59,319 nucleotides of DNA from an uncultured Clostridia bacterium (GTDB taxonomy: Bacteria > Bacillota > Clostridia > Oscillospirales > Acutalibacteraceae): assembly GCA_937898625.1 (NCBI GenBank), contig CALEJF010000019.1, positions 1-59,319 of the forward strand. Reading direction: 5' to 3'. The notes under the pieces are model-generated. The model had not been told where the DNA came from, made no database searches, and saw only the letters and a list, made by a program, of their open reading frames with translations. A program made the translations under genes and the position numbers. How positions within the stretch are numbered: position 1 is the first letter of the stretch; every line of letters begins with the position of its first letter. Positions 34,931 through 44,130 of the stretch are shown here, piece after piece.

Positions 34931-35941
34931 TTAACTCAATCTGTTTCGCACTTTTGTTGCTCTTATGGTATCACGTTCTTTTTCGTCTAATTTTTGTTGT
35001 GCTAAAACGTTGATACTTGCAGGTTGCATTGAAATCATCAGTTCATTTAAGGTTTCAATGGGTACACTGATTTTACCTGCCACAGAGCCTAAACGTACCA
35101 ATGAAAGATTATCCATAAGTTCCTTTGTTGAGAGAAGTCTTGCCCATTTTAGAGTTCCGTAAGCACGGTAAATGGCATCTTCTGTATCAATGGATTTTAA
35201 GAGTTCTTCCCTTGCTGCGCGTTCACTTGCACAGAGTTGTAATGTGATGGCCTTTAAGTTTTTAATTGCAAATTCTTCGGAAATACCGAGAGTAATCTGG
35301 TTAGAAAGTTGATACATATCCCCTACTGCTTTGGTTCCCTCGCCAAAAGCACCACGGAATGTAAGACCTAATTTTGAAATTGTGTTAATGAGTTTGTGAA
35401 TTTGCCCGTTCATTGTAAGTGCAGGAAGATGGAGCATTACAGATGCTCTCATGCCTGTTCCCAAATTAGTTGGGCATTGGGTTAGGTAACCAATTCTATC
35501 GTCAAAGGCGTACTCTAATTTATTACCAAGTAAATCGTCGATTTCGTCGGCAACAGAGTAAGCTTCGTCAAGAGCAAAGCCTGATTTCATTATCTGTATT
35601 CTAATATGGTCTTCCTCGTTGAGCATTATACAAACATCTTCGTCCTTTGAAATTAACAATGCTCTACCATCCGCATCGGATGCGAATTCGGGACTGATGA
35701 TGTGCCTTTCTGCCATGGATGCAGCCTCAAAACGAGCAAGGGACTTCATCTCCACAAAACGAAGGTCAAATTTATTATCTGCCTCAACTGCATCCTTAAT
35801 TATATTATTAAGTGCCGTCCTGCTTTTAGTATTCAATTTATTGGGGAATGGATATTCATTCAAATTTCTCGCAAGTCGAATACGGGTGCTTACAACAATG
35901 TCACTCTGCTCACCAACGCCTAAATACCATCTGTTACTCAT
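34931..35941 (-). CDS. mcsB: Protein-arginine kinase McsB
   Basis: A 336-residue phosphagen-kinase-like enzyme that phosphorylates arginines and so marks proteins for ClpCP. Conserved parts are VVSTRIRLARNLNEYPFP near the N terminus, the catalytic loop MLNEEDHIRIQ, and CPTNLGTGMRASVMLHLP. It starts four bases inside the end of mcsA (ATGA overlap), as usual in ctsR operons. CtsR is one of its regulated partners. Confidence 0.97.
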   Translation of the reverse strand: MSNRWYLGVGEQSDIVVSTRIRLARNLNEYPFPNKLNTKSRTALNNIIKDAVEADNKFDLRFVEMKSLARFEAASMAERHIISPEFASDADGRALLISKDEDVCIMLNEEDHIRIQIMKSGFALDEAYSVADEIDDLLGNKLEYAFDDRIGYLTQCPTNLGTGMRASVMLHLPALTMNGQIHKLINTISKLGLTFRGAFGEGTKAVGDMYQLSNQITLGISEEFAIKNLKAITLQLCASERAAREELLKSIDTEDAIYRAYGTLKWARLLSTKELMDNLSLVRLGSVAGKISVPIETLNELMISMQPASINVLAQQKLDEKERDTIRATKVRNRLS

Positions 35942-36438
35942 TTCTGCCCCTCCTTTAACTCGTTGATTTTATCTCGTAATTGTGCTGCTTTTTCAAAATT
36001 CTGTTCATCAATTGCAATTCTTAATTGTTCTTCCAAATCTTCAATTGGATTTACATTTGTCACTTCCGCCTTGATTATTGTTGGGTTTTTGCCCTCGTGA
36101 CGGGTTTTTCCGTGAATTCTTTGAAGCGACGGAAGAAGTTTGTCATAAAAAGTCGTATAACAATCGGCACAACCGATTTTTCCACTATTTACAATATCGT
36201 TAAAGGTATTTCCGCACTTTTCACAACGGATTGTTCTTGAACTTATTGCACTCACCTGTGGCTCACCAAAGAAAGAGCCTAACAAATCTCCGAAAGTATT
36301 ACCGAAGCCACCGAAAACATCGTTATAACCGAGAGCTTTTGCACAATCCGAGCAAAGGTGTGCCTCTGCACTCTCACCATTTACTATTCTTTTAACATGA
36401 GTTGTTGCCTCATATTTTCCACAATTCTGACAAAGCAT
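35938..36438 (-). CDS. mcsA: McsA, zinc-binding activator of McsB
   Basis: A 166-residue protein with four CxxC motifs in the N-terminal two thirds (CQNC, CSDC, CEKC, CADC), which bind zinc, and a C-terminal UVR motif (about 130-165, LRIAIDEQNFEKAAQLRDKI). It activates McsB and senses stress. It lies 11 bases after ctsR and overlaps mcsB. Confidence 0.96.
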   Translation of the reverse strand: MLCQNCGKYEATTHVKRIVNGESAEAHLCSDCAKALGYNDVFGGFGNTFGDLLGSFFGEPQVSAISSRTIRCEKCGNTFNDIVNSGKIGCADCYTTFYDKLLPSLQRIHGKTRHEGKNPTIIKAEVTNVNPIEDLEEQLRIAIDEQNFEKAAQLRDKINELKEGQK

Positions 36439-36449
36439 AAAATTCCTCC

Positions 36450-36896
36450 TTACATTATATTAAGTATCATTTGTTTAAAAATTGATGCACGGAGAATGTC
36501 ACCATACTCCCTTGGAATATCACGATAGGCATTTCCCGTTAAGGCTGACAAAAATATTTTTACCGTTTTTTCATCCATAATATCTCTGTCATACATATTT
36601 TCAAGGTGTGCACGACAGGTGTTTTCACTTAAAGCCTGACCGATTGAGTTAATCAGGTGCATTTTGAGAGAATCCCTGTCGTAGGTTGCCCTTGTAATCT
36701 TGATGTATCCCCCACCACCGCGACGACTCTCTACAATGTATCCGTGTTCGGGTGTGAATCGGGATGAAATAACATAATTTATCTGACTTGGCACACAACC
36801 GATTTTCTGTGCCAACTCGTTTCGCTGGATTTCCGTGTAACCGTCATCTTCAAGCATATCAGAAATCATACTTGCGATTATATTACTTATGTTCAA
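36450..36896 (-). CDS. ctsR: Transcriptional repressor CtsR
   Basis: A 148-residue repressor of class III heat-shock genes. The start is TTG at 36896 (LNISNIIASMISDML), six bases after GAGGAGGG. The open frame extends further but runs through the promoter and operators. The winged-helix domain includes LAQKIGCVPSQINYVISSRF and the glycine-rich wing RRGGGGYIKI. It is autoregulated: two CtsR boxes flank its promoter. mcsA, mcsB and clpC follow. Confidence 0.96.
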   Translation of the reverse strand: MNISNIIASMISDMLEDDGYTEIQRNELAQKIGCVPSQINYVISSRFTPEHGYIVESRRGGGGYIKITRATYDRDSLKMHLINSIGQALSENTCRAHLENMYDRDIMDEKTVKIFLSALTGNAYRDIPREYGDILRASIFKQMILNIM

Positions 36897-36914
36897 ATTA
36901 AGCCCTCCTCGAAT

Positions 36915-36937
36915 TTTGACTTTGACTTTCTTTGACC
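36915..36937 (-). promoter_or_regulatory. CtsR box 1 (downstream, triple heptad)
   Basis: On the minus strand GGTCAAA-GAA-AGTCAAA (36937-36921) matches the CtsR direct-repeat consensus, and a third GTCAAA follows (to 36915). It lies over or just after the transcription start. Confidence 0.85.
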
Positions 36938-36948
36938 TTTCATTTATT

Positions 36949-36976
36949 ATTATAACCATTATTTTAGGTTTGTCAA
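36949..36976 (-). promoter_or_regulatory. Sigma-A promoter of the ctsR operon
   Basis: Minus-strand TTGACA (36976-36971), 16-base spacer, TATAAT (36954-36949), enclosed by two CtsR boxes. Confidence 0.85.
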
Positions 36977-36983
36977 TAGGAAA

Positions 36984-37000
36984 GGTCAAAAAAGGTCAAA
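36984..37000 (+). promoter_or_regulatory. CtsR box 2 (upstream, perfect)
   Basis: GGTCAAA-AAA-GGTCAAA on the plus strand, a perfect tandem heptad, eight bases upstream of the ctsR -35 box and facing the dnaD gene. Confidence 0.88.
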
Positions 37001-37068
37001 TTTTATTTATCAATTGATAACTTTATGCCCCCAACGACAAATTAATCCACAATCTTCAAATGTTTCAA

Positions 37069-37097
37069 TTGCAAATTATAGAATTATATGTTATACT
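37069..37097 (+). promoter_or_regulatory. Sigma-A promoter of dnaD
   Basis: TTGCAA (37069-37074), 17-base spacer, TATACT (37092-37097). Confidence 0.75.
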
Positions 37098-37138
37098 TAT
37101 TCTCCCACATTCTCAAAAACAGTAAAGGAGGGAAAGAT

Positions 37139-38146
37139 ATGTTCCGTATTTCACCAAAGGTTTATTCCTCAATGTTTTCTTTACCAACGGAAATTGCAGA
37201 CCATGGACTTAAATTTGCAAGTGGTGAACAACTAAAGGTAATCATCGCAATTTTCAGAAACCCTGAAATTACAGAAGAAGAAATTACAAAAATCACAAAT
37301 CTTTCTCTCGGCACAGTCAATGAATGTGTTGAATATTGGGTAGCTAACGGAATTTTAAAGGATTCGCAACCTGAAAAGATAGTTAAAACTGAAAGTCAGG
37401 TGCAAAAGACTGAAAAAGTACAGATGCCATTACCCGAAATTCAATTTACAAACCCAACCCAGGCAGAGATTGAAAAAATTCTCAAGAAAAACGGTTCAAT
37501 GAAACGCCTTTTCAACGAGGCACAGGAGATTTTGGGCAAAACTCTTGGATACAGTATGCAATGCACAATTTTCTCCGTTGTTAACCGCTACGGAATTAAG
37601 CCCGATGTGGCAAACTGCCTTTTATACTTTGCAAAAAGCATTGACAACACAAGTCAGAATGATATTCTCAAAATCGCAAAATATTGGGCAGAAAACGGCA
37701 TAACTGACCTTAAAACTGCGGACGATTACATACAAGAAACTGAAAAAGCACTTGGGGTTTTCAAGGAATTGGCAATCCGCACAAATAACGATACATCCGC
37801 CCCTACCTTTGCCGTTATAGAGGTCTTTTGCGAATGGCTTCGCTGGGGTTACACTATCGACGAAATCGAAAAAGCCTTTACAATTATGAAGGCAGAAAAG
37901 CAGACGGGCAGACTTATCTGGAATAATGTTTCCCATATGAACGGAACAATCAAGAATTGGCGTAAGCAAGGTATGCAGAGCCTTCCGGAAATTGAGAAAG
38001 GCACAAAGAAATTCCAGAGTAAATCACAGAAGAAAAATATAGAAAAAGAAACATCCTTTGATGTAGAAAAAGCCGAGGCAAATGCAAAAACGAACAGAAA
38101 AGATTTCGGTACAAAGAAAAATAAAAAGAGAAACAGGGGTGCATAG
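37139..38146 (+). CDS. dnaD: DnaD-like primosomal protein
   Basis: A 335-residue protein. The start is ATG 37139 behind AAAGGAGGG. An N-terminal winged-helix domain (about 15-80, EQLKVIIAIFRNPEITEEEI) is followed by a linker and two DnaB_2/DnaD domains (about 130-205 and 215-285, the latter with WGYTIDEIEKAFTIM and the typical NGTIKNWRKQG end). The tail is basic. It helps load the replicative helicase. dnaC follows after two bases. Confidence 0.92.
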   Translation: MFRISPKVYSSMFSLPTEIADHGLKFASGEQLKVIIAIFRNPEITEEEITKITNLSLGTVNECVEYWVANGILKDSQPEKIVKTESQVQKTEKVQMPLPEIQFTNPTQAEIEKILKKNGSMKRLFNEAQEILGKTLGYSMQCTIFSVVNRYGIKPDVANCLLYFAKSIDNTSQNDILKIAKYWAENGITDLKTADDYIQETEKALGVFKELAIRTNNDTSAPTFAVIEVFCEWLRWGYTIDEIEKAFTIMKAEKQTGRLIWNNVSHMNGTIKNWRKQGMQSLPEIEKGTKKFQSKSQKKNIEKETSFDVEKAEANAKTNRKDFGTKKNKKRNRGA

Positions 38147-38148
38147 AA

Positions 38149-39156
38149 GTGGCATATTCAAAAGAACTTTATGAAAAAGCGTTGAATGAGATTAAAAGAA
38201 GAAAAACAAATGCCGAACACACTGCACAGACTCGCAGAAACGAATTGAATATGAAATACCCCGAGTTTCAGTATATTGAGTCCCAACTTGCAAAAACAGG
38301 TATGGAAATTGTAGGAGTTTTCGGAAGCAAAGATAATGTGCAAGAACGACTTGCTGAAATAAGAGCTAAGAACACAACTCTCCGTAATGAACGCAAAAAC
38401 TTATTGAGAACACTTGGTCTTCCTGAGGATTATCTCGATGTTAAATACACCTGCGAAAAATGTCAGGACACTGGGTATATTGAGGAAAGGGATGACGAGA
38501 GAGGCGTGTCCTACGGTACAAAATACTGCACATGTCATCAGGAATTGCTTAAGAAATACGCAAGTGAAAAAATGGCAAAATCAACACCTCTTGAGCTTTC
38601 AACCTTTGAAGATTTTGATGTGAATTACTATTCAAAAACATTAAAGAATGGTGAATCACCATATGAGGAAATGAAAGATGTTTTCAACAGTTGTAAACAA
38701 TACGCTGAGAATTTTGATTTTAACTCGCCAAGCCTTTATTTCTATGGCAGAACAGGTCTTGGTAAAACTCATTTATCCCTTGCAATTGCAAATGAGGTTG
38801 TGAAAAGTGGTTACAATGTTGTTTATGGTTCGGTAATCACCTTTCTTAACAAACTGGAAAGAGAAAAATTCGGCAGAGTGGAATCTTACGAAACAGAGGA
38901 CATTTTAGTTGGTGCAGATTTACTCATTTTAGATGACCTTGGTGCAGAATTTACAACGCCGTTTACAACAAGTGCAATTTATAGCATTATAAACAGCAGA
39001 ATAGCCCGCGGTGTTCCTACAATAATCAGTTCAAATCTTGATTTGAAGGAACTTAAACAGCGATATCCTGAAAGTGTAGCATCACGAATAATCGGCACAT
39101 ATGCTCCAATCCCATTTATCGGTGATGATATCAGACAAATTATGAGTGAAGAATAA
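38149..39156 (+). CDS. dnaC: DnaC-like helicase loader (AAA+ ATPase)
   Basis: A 335-residue IstB/DnaC-type ATPase. The N-terminal half has coiled-coil-like helices and a zinc motif of four cysteines (YTCEKCQDTGY ... YCTCHQE, about residues 100-130). The AAA+ core follows with Walker A FYGRTGLGKTHLSLAIA (about 203) and Walker B LLILDDLGAEF (about 262). It loads the hexameric helicase at restart or initiation with DnaD. It starts with GTG two bases after dnaD, so the pair is translationally linked. Confidence 0.93.
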   Translation: MAYSKELYEKALNEIKRRKTNAEHTAQTRRNELNMKYPEFQYIESQLAKTGMEIVGVFGSKDNVQERLAEIRAKNTTLRNERKNLLRTLGLPEDYLDVKYTCEKCQDTGYIEERDDERGVSYGTKYCTCHQELLKKYASEKMAKSTPLELSTFEDFDVNYYSKTLKNGESPYEEMKDVFNSCKQYAENFDFNSPSLYFYGRTGLGKTHLSLAIANEVVKSGYNVVYGSVITFLNKLEREKFGRVESYETEDILVGADLLILDDLGAEFTTPFTTSAIYSIINSRIARGVPTIISSNLDLKELKQRYPESVASRIIGTYAPIPFIGDDIRQIMSEE

Positions 39157-39157
39157 G

Positions 39158-39185
39158 CAGGACCTCGACTAAGTCGGAGGTCCTG
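39158..39185. terminator. Strong hairpin after dnaC
   Basis: CAGGACCTC / GAGGTCCTG with inner GACT/AGTC. There is no clear T run. It may be a transcript-stabilising hairpin, a weak terminator or a REP-type element. Confidence 0.45.
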
Positions 39186-39224
39186 ACTTGAATTGGCAAA
39201 CACAACATAAGAAAGGAACTTTTT

Positions 39225-39764
39225 ATGAAAACCAAAAAGCTCATATTAAACATCTCATTTTCAGGTATGTTTTTAGCTTTGGCTTATGTAATGCCTTTCC
39301 TTACAGGACAAATCCCTGAAATCGGTAAAATGCTTTGTCCGATGCATATTCCTGTTCTTCTTTGTGGATTTATATGTGGTGCTCCTTACGGACTTATTGT
39401 TGGTGCTATTGCTCCAATTCTCCGTTCAACCACACTTGGTATGCCACTACTTTTCCCAAATGCAACTGCTATGGCTTTTGAACTTGCAGTTTACGGACTT
39501 ATGGCAGGACTTCTCTACAAAGCATTACCAAAGAAAAAAATCAATATCTATGTTTCCCTTGTAGGTGCAATGGTAGTTGGTCGCATTATTTGGGGACTTA
39601 CAATGTTTTTCATTTTGGGCTTTGATTTTTCAAAGTTTGGTCTTTCAGCATTTTGGACAGGTGCAGTTGTAAATGCAATTCCAGGAATTATCGTACAGAT
39701 TATTCTCATCCCTATTGTTGTAATGCTTTTGGAAAAAGCAAAACTCCTATCAGATAAGAATTAA
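39225..39764 (+). CDS. ECF transporter S component
   Basis: A 179-residue protein with five to six membrane helices. ISFSGMFLALAYVMPF at the N terminus and the CPMHIPVLLCGFICGAPYGL block are typical of substrate-binding S components of ECF vitamin transporters. The vitamin is unknown. No riboswitch is seen in the 40 bases upstream after the hairpin. The ATPase and T components are not nearby, so it probably shares a general ECF module. RBS AAAGGAAC. A terminator follows. Confidence 0.85.
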   Translation: MKTKKLILNISFSGMFLALAYVMPFLTGQIPEIGKMLCPMHIPVLLCGFICGAPYGLIVGAIAPILRSTTLGMPLLFPNATAMAFELAVYGLMAGLLYKALPKKKINIYVSLVGAMVVGRIIWGLTMFFILGFDFSKFGLSAFWTGAVVNAIPGIIVQIILIPIVVMLLEKAKLLSDKN

Positions 39765-39773
39765 ATAAACCAC

Positions 39774-39803
39774 AAAAGCGACAGTGTAAAAACTGTCGCT
39801 TTT
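39774..39803 (+). terminator. Terminator of the ECF gene
   Basis: AAAAGCGACAGT / ACTGTCGCTTTT with a six-base loop. Confidence 0.85.
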
Positions 39804-39835
39804 GCTTTGTGAGTATATATAATTGTAGCAAATCC

Positions 39836-41620
39836 TTAATAGTGATTATCACCACAGTCGCAAAGGGCATTCATACCAAGAATTTTGTTGAAGAAATTAA
39901 TAATATCCCAAATAAATCCAACAAATCCTTCTTTGTGACACATATGGTCACAATCATTTATAGGTTCAGTATCAATAATTCTTATTCTTCCGTCACCATC
40001 CGGATTACCATATTGTTCAGCCGTAATTTTGCCGTTAAGAGTTTCCGTGAAATACTTTATAAGCATTTCAGAATCGCAAGGTAATCCTTCCTGTTGAACA
40101 ACTCTTGCGCCATCAAGCATTGTGAGTCCATCGCCACCCTGAAGAAGCACATAAGTACTACCTGCTAATGTATATTTCTTATCAAGTTTGATAGGTTCAT
40201 CGCCTATTTGAACGTTCTGAATTCGGCGTTCCTTTGTATTGTCGACCTCAATAAAATTATCGAGTTGGTCAGTAATAATGGGTGATTCTCTGTAAGTGTG
40301 GATTTCAAATGTCATACCTGAAACTTGGAAGAAACTACCGAGAACCTCGGGGCATTTACGAGCACCGTGTTCAAGTATATCAATAATCTGTTGCCCTGTA
40401 ACCTCAAGAACACACATTTCGTTGTTGAATGCATTCACATCCATAAGATTCTTTCTTGATACGACTCCGACTTCTATCTCTGCACGGATACCGCCACCAT
40501 TTGCTATTGCAACATCTGCACCTGTCACTGCACGGTAAGCATCAGCAACAAAATCGCCTGCATTTGTTTCTCTCTTCCTTATAGCCCTAGTTCCGTCAGA
40601 CTCATAGATAATGAGTTTTGCTTCAGATGTGCCGATATCCTCATAAAGATATGCTATGTCTTTGTTGTAACCGTCAACCTTTTTCTTAACGGTATCGTAA
40701 GCTGATTTTGCATCTGCTGACATTGTTTCAATATCGACCTCGTCAGGATTTATGAGTTCAAATTCAGCACCACTGTCAGTGATTGTCATCATACCGATGT
40801 TTTGGAATTTTGTACCTGTTGATGTAAGAATAACATCTTCGTTATCCTTGTTTTTGTAAATATTACCTTGGTTTGTTTCATGAGAATGTGCATCAATAAA
40901 ATAGTCAATTCCGTCTGTATTTGCAATAATATCGGTGGATTTCCAGCCATCCATCGAACCAATAATACCTACATGACCTATCGCAACAACACAATCTGCA
41001 CCATCGTTAATGGCATTATCAACACTTTCTTGGATATTCTCGTAAAGGTCTTCATTTTTTAAACCACCGGGATAAGCAGGAAAGCCGTAAATAAAATTGC
41101 CACTTTCATCCTTAAAGTATTCCGGAGTTGATGAGGTAACTGTTTCCGGAGTTGAGATACCCACAAAAGCAATCTGATAACTACCGAAATCTTCAATTAT
41201 ATAGGGAACTAACACAGGTGAAACTGTTGTGAGATTATAGAAATTAGAACTTATATAATCATATTCAGCTTTATTCTGTGCAAGGTCAAGAAAAACTTCC
41301 ATACCATAATCAAATTCGTGGTTACCGGGTACAGCATAGTCATATCCAACTGCATTCATAATGTCAACCACAGCTTCTCCTTTGGTCATTGAACCGATAA
41401 CCCCACCCTGAATAGCATCACCTGCATCAACGGTTATGACGGTTTTACCCTGTGAGATTAAATCTGCTCTGTAAGCAGCAAGAACTGCATAATCATCAAT
41501 TGCACAATGAACATCATTTGTGTAGAGTATTACAACTTCCTGCCCCGCCCCTGTAACAACCAATGGCAAAGCAGAGATTATCATTATAATTGATAAAATT
41601 ATTGATAATAATTTTTTCAT
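39836..41620 (-). CDS. Secreted 5'-nucleotidase/2',3'-cyclic phosphodiesterase with C-terminal Cys tail
   Basis: A 594-residue extracellular enzyme. A signal peptide (1-25) is followed by the metallophosphatase domain (about 28-300: YTNDVHC, VDAGDAIQG, GNHEFDYG, GHVG, DAHSHE) and the 5-nucleotidase C domain (about 335-515, with NAGDFVADAYRAVTGADVA and NGGGIRAE). It should release nucleosides and phosphate outside the cell. The last about 40 residues form a tail: CDHMCHKEGFVGF, WDIINFFNKILGMN, then CDCGDNHY. The adjacent secreted protein carries the same tail. It lies 31 bases after that gene. Confidence 0.92.
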   Translation of the reverse strand: MKKLLSIILSIIMIISALPLVVTGAGQEVVILYTNDVHCAIDDYAVLAAYRADLISQGKTVITVDAGDAIQGGVIGSMTKGEAVVDIMNAVGYDYAVPGNHEFDYGMEVFLDLAQNKAEYDYISSNFYNLTTVSPVLVPYIIEDFGSYQIAFVGISTPETVTSSTPEYFKDESGNFIYGFPAYPGGLKNEDLYENIQESVDNAINDGADCVVAIGHVGIIGSMDGWKSTDIIANTDGIDYFIDAHSHETNQGNIYKNKDNEDVILTSTGTKFQNIGMMTITDSGAEFELINPDEVDIETMSADAKSAYDTVKKKVDGYNKDIAYLYEDIGTSEAKLIIYESDGTRAIRKRETNAGDFVADAYRAVTGADVAIANGGGIRAEIEVGVVSRKNLMDVNAFNNEMCVLEVTGQQIIDILEHGARKCPEVLGSFFQVSGMTFEIHTYRESPIITDQLDNFIEVDNTKERRIQNVQIGDEPIKLDKKYTLAGSTYVLLQGGDGLTMLDGARVVQQEGLPCDSEMLIKYFTETLNGKITAEQYGNPDGDGRIRIIDTEPINDCDHMCHKEGFVGFIWDIINFFNKILGMNALCDCGDNHY

Positions 41621-41651
41621 AATTTACTCCTGTTTTATATATAAATTTTGC

Positions 41652-42413
41652 TTAATAATGTGCTACACCACATTCACAAGTTCGGTTTATACCAAAGATT
41701 TTGGAGAAGAAAAGTTTGATTTTCCAAAAGCAACCTGCAATTCCGTCTTTGTGACAATTGTGGTCACAATTATTATATTTATATATTCTTTCAGAAAGAG
41801 AATCGATTTCTACATTAAGTGCAGCAATTTCATCTGCAATTTCAGCCATTGATTCGGGATTTGTTGCTTTGATTTCCTGAAGTTCTGTCTTGATAGCGGC
41901 AATTTCATCTTCAAATTGATTATCAACATCTTTCTCTTCAAGTTCCGCTATTTTAGTTTCAACTTCAGTATAATCGGGCTTAATAAATGTGCCATCTGCT
42001 ATACCTGCTTCAAGGTCGTTACACAAATTGTTAAAGCCTTCTTCAAGACCGTCAAGAATGTACTGTTCTTCTTCAGTATAGTTATTTCTGAGCCACATAC
42101 CATCTAAGTACTCATCAACCATCTCATTCATTTTTTCGTACATGTAATCTTTCGCAACATCATTTAAATCATTGTTAGCAACGATTTCATCATAGCGATG
42201 TTTTGCTTCATGATATCCACTATAATCAGCTTTTTTCAATCCGCAGACACATTCATCCCCTCCATCAAAGCTATGCTGGTGTGCATCGGCTTTAAGCTCA
42301 AAATGCTGTTTATTGATTACGGTTGACGCATCGTCACTCTCTGTTGCAAAGGATACTACTCCTAAGCAAAAGAACATCGTCAAAACTAATAAAATACTTA
42401 ATGTTTTCTTCAT
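41652..42413 (-). CDS. Secreted helical protein with C-terminal Cys tail
   Basis: A 253-residue exported protein of unknown function. A signal peptide (1-23) precedes an HxH/CxC segment (HQHSFDGGDECVCG, about 46-59). A long charged alpha-helical region (about 65-210) could form a coiled coil or helical bundle. The C terminus reads CDHNCHKDGIAGCF, WKIKLFFSKIFGIN, then CECGVAHY. Twenty-one positions of this tail are identical to that of the downstream nucleotidase. It lies between cstA and the nucleotidase, probably in one transcript. Confidence 0.8.
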   Translation of the reverse strand: MKKTLSILLVLTMFFCLGVVSFATESDDASTVINKQHFELKADAHQHSFDGGDECVCGLKKADYSGYHEAKHRYDEIVANNDLNDVAKDYMYEKMNEMVDEYLDGMWLRNNYTEEEQYILDGLEEGFNNLCNDLEAGIADGTFIKPDYTEVETKIAELEEKDVDNQFEDEIAAIKTELQEIKATNPESMAEIADEIAALNVEIDSLSERIYKYNNCDHNCHKDGIAGCFWKIKLFFSKIFGINRTCECGVAHY

Positions 42414-42427
42414 ATCATTTCCCCCAT

Positions 42428-44119
42428 TTAAACTGATTCTTCTTTATTTAAAAGTTTTTTAAAGCCCTCAATTACAACACATATACCAAGCAAAATAATT
42501 AATGTTGCAAATACAAGTTGCAAAACATCACCAAATACATCTATAGATGTTGATGTTATGAGTAATGTCGCTTTTTTATAGATTGTCATTCCAAGGGCTG
42601 AAAAGGTTACTGCAAGCATAACCCCAAGTGGAATGTACATAAACCAACGAACTTTCTTTGTGCGTTTAAGAAATACTGCACAAGCAAGGAAAGCGAATAC
42701 TGATAAAAGTTGGTTTGACGCGCCGAAAAGTGCCCATATATTTTTGTAACCTACAAGTGTCAAGCCGTATGCCAACACAAGAGTTATAATTGTTGCGAAG
42801 TATTTGTTTGTAAGTAATTTTCTGACTTTTCCCATATTCTCATCAGTTATTGAATCGTCAAGGAAAAATTCCTGAAATGAAAGTCTGCCAACTCTTGCCA
42901 CAGAGTCAAGTGAGGTAAGTGCAAATGCTGAAATCGAAAGAGTGATTAGCGTATAAACTATGTCCGAAGGAAGTCCGAGTGTTGTTAAAAAGCCTGCCAC
43001 TGCACCCGCAAAAACCTGTGCCGGTGTGTTCCAACCCTGTGCTGCGGCTTCTCCGTTTGCAAATGATGCAACTGCAATAAGAGCAATTACAGCCAACATA
43101 CTTTCAAGTAACATTGAGCCGAAAGATACGGGTAACATATCTTTTTCATTTTTTATCTGTTTGGATGCTGTGCCTGATGAAACAAGTGAATGAAATCCTG
43201 AAACAGCACCGCATGCAATTGTTACAAAGAGAATTGGGAAAATATAGTTTCCATCAACCTCAAAACCAACAAATGCAGGTAAATTAATCTGTGGATTCGC
43301 TACAAAAACACCGATAACCGCAGCGATTATCATAGCCACAAGGAGATAACTATTGAGATAATCTCTTGGCTGAAGAAGAATCCACACAGGCACAACCGAT
43401 GCAACAAAAATATAAATAAATACAAATATGTGCCACACATCAAGAGATAAGAATATAGGAAGTTTAAGACCAATAACGATTGAAATAATCAATATTACGA
43501 TTGCAATGATTGTATTAATTACTGTGGGGAATTTTGTGTACTTTAAAATAAGACCAAGAACCATGGCGAAGACGATAAACATCATCGATGTTGTTGCAAC
43601 TGCACCATTGGCTGTTATGTTAGCACTTTTAACCCCTTCGGTCACAGTAAATCCCATAAAAGTACCTGCAACAATGTCTGCAAAGGCTGCAACAACAAGG
43701 ATGCAGAAAAGCCAACAGAAAAGCAGAAACATTTTTTTGCCTGTTTTACCAATGTATTTTTCGATTATGTAGCCAATACTTCTGCCTTTATTTCTGACAG
43801 ATGCGTACATTGCTGCGAAATCCTGTACTGCACCAAAAAATACGCCACCAATTAAGACCCATAATAGTACGGGCACCCAACCGAACATTGCCGCCTGAAT
43901 AGGTCCGTTAATTGGTCCTGCACCTGCAATAGACGCAAATTGATGACCAAAAACAACACTTTTGGGCGCCGGTTCATAGTCAACTCCGTCGCGCTGTTCA
44001 TAAGCAGGAGTTTTTCTTTTAGGGTCAACACCCCATTTTTTTGCAATCCACCTACCGTATAAAATGTATGCCAAAAGCAACACAGCAAGTGAGATAATCA
44101 TTATTGTTATACCGTTCAT
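42428..44119 (-). CDS. cstA: Carbon starvation protein CstA (peptide/pyruvate-type transporter)
   Basis: A 563-residue membrane protein with about 15-16 helices. The conserved blocks VVFGHQFASIAGAGPINGP and GGVFFGAVQDFAAMYASVRNKG near the N terminus define CstA. In E. coli the family takes up peptides, and pyruvate by the BtsT paralogue, under carbon limitation. It lies 11 bases after a small membrane-protein gene and 14 bases before the secreted protein, so a five-gene message is likely. Confidence 0.95.
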   Translation of the reverse strand: MNGITIMIISLAVLLLAYILYGRWIAKKWGVDPKRKTPAYEQRDGVDYEPAPKSVVFGHQFASIAGAGPINGPIQAAMFGWVPVLLWVLIGGVFFGAVQDFAAMYASVRNKGRSIGYIIEKYIGKTGKKMFLLFCWLFCILVVAAFADIVAGTFMGFTVTEGVKSANITANGAVATTSMMFIVFAMVLGLILKYTKFPTVINTIIAIVILIISIVIGLKLPIFLSLDVWHIFVFIYIFVASVVPVWILLQPRDYLNSYLLVAMIIAAVIGVFVANPQINLPAFVGFEVDGNYIFPILFVTIACGAVSGFHSLVSSGTASKQIKNEKDMLPVSFGSMLLESMLAVIALIAVASFANGEAAAQGWNTPAQVFAGAVAGFLTTLGLPSDIVYTLITLSISAFALTSLDSVARVGRLSFQEFFLDDSITDENMGKVRKLLTNKYFATIITLVLAYGLTLVGYKNIWALFGASNQLLSVFAFLACAVFLKRTKKVRWFMYIPLGVMLAVTFSALGMTIYKKATLLITSTSIDVFGDVLQLVFATLIILLGICVVIEGFKKLLNKEESV

Positions 44120-44130
44120 TTGGCTACCCC

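Noticed and set aside
39158..39185. Riboswitch before the ECF S component
   Set aside because: Only a single strong hairpin is present in the short gap. It lacks the size and motifs of thiamine, FMN, cobalamin or folate riboswitches.
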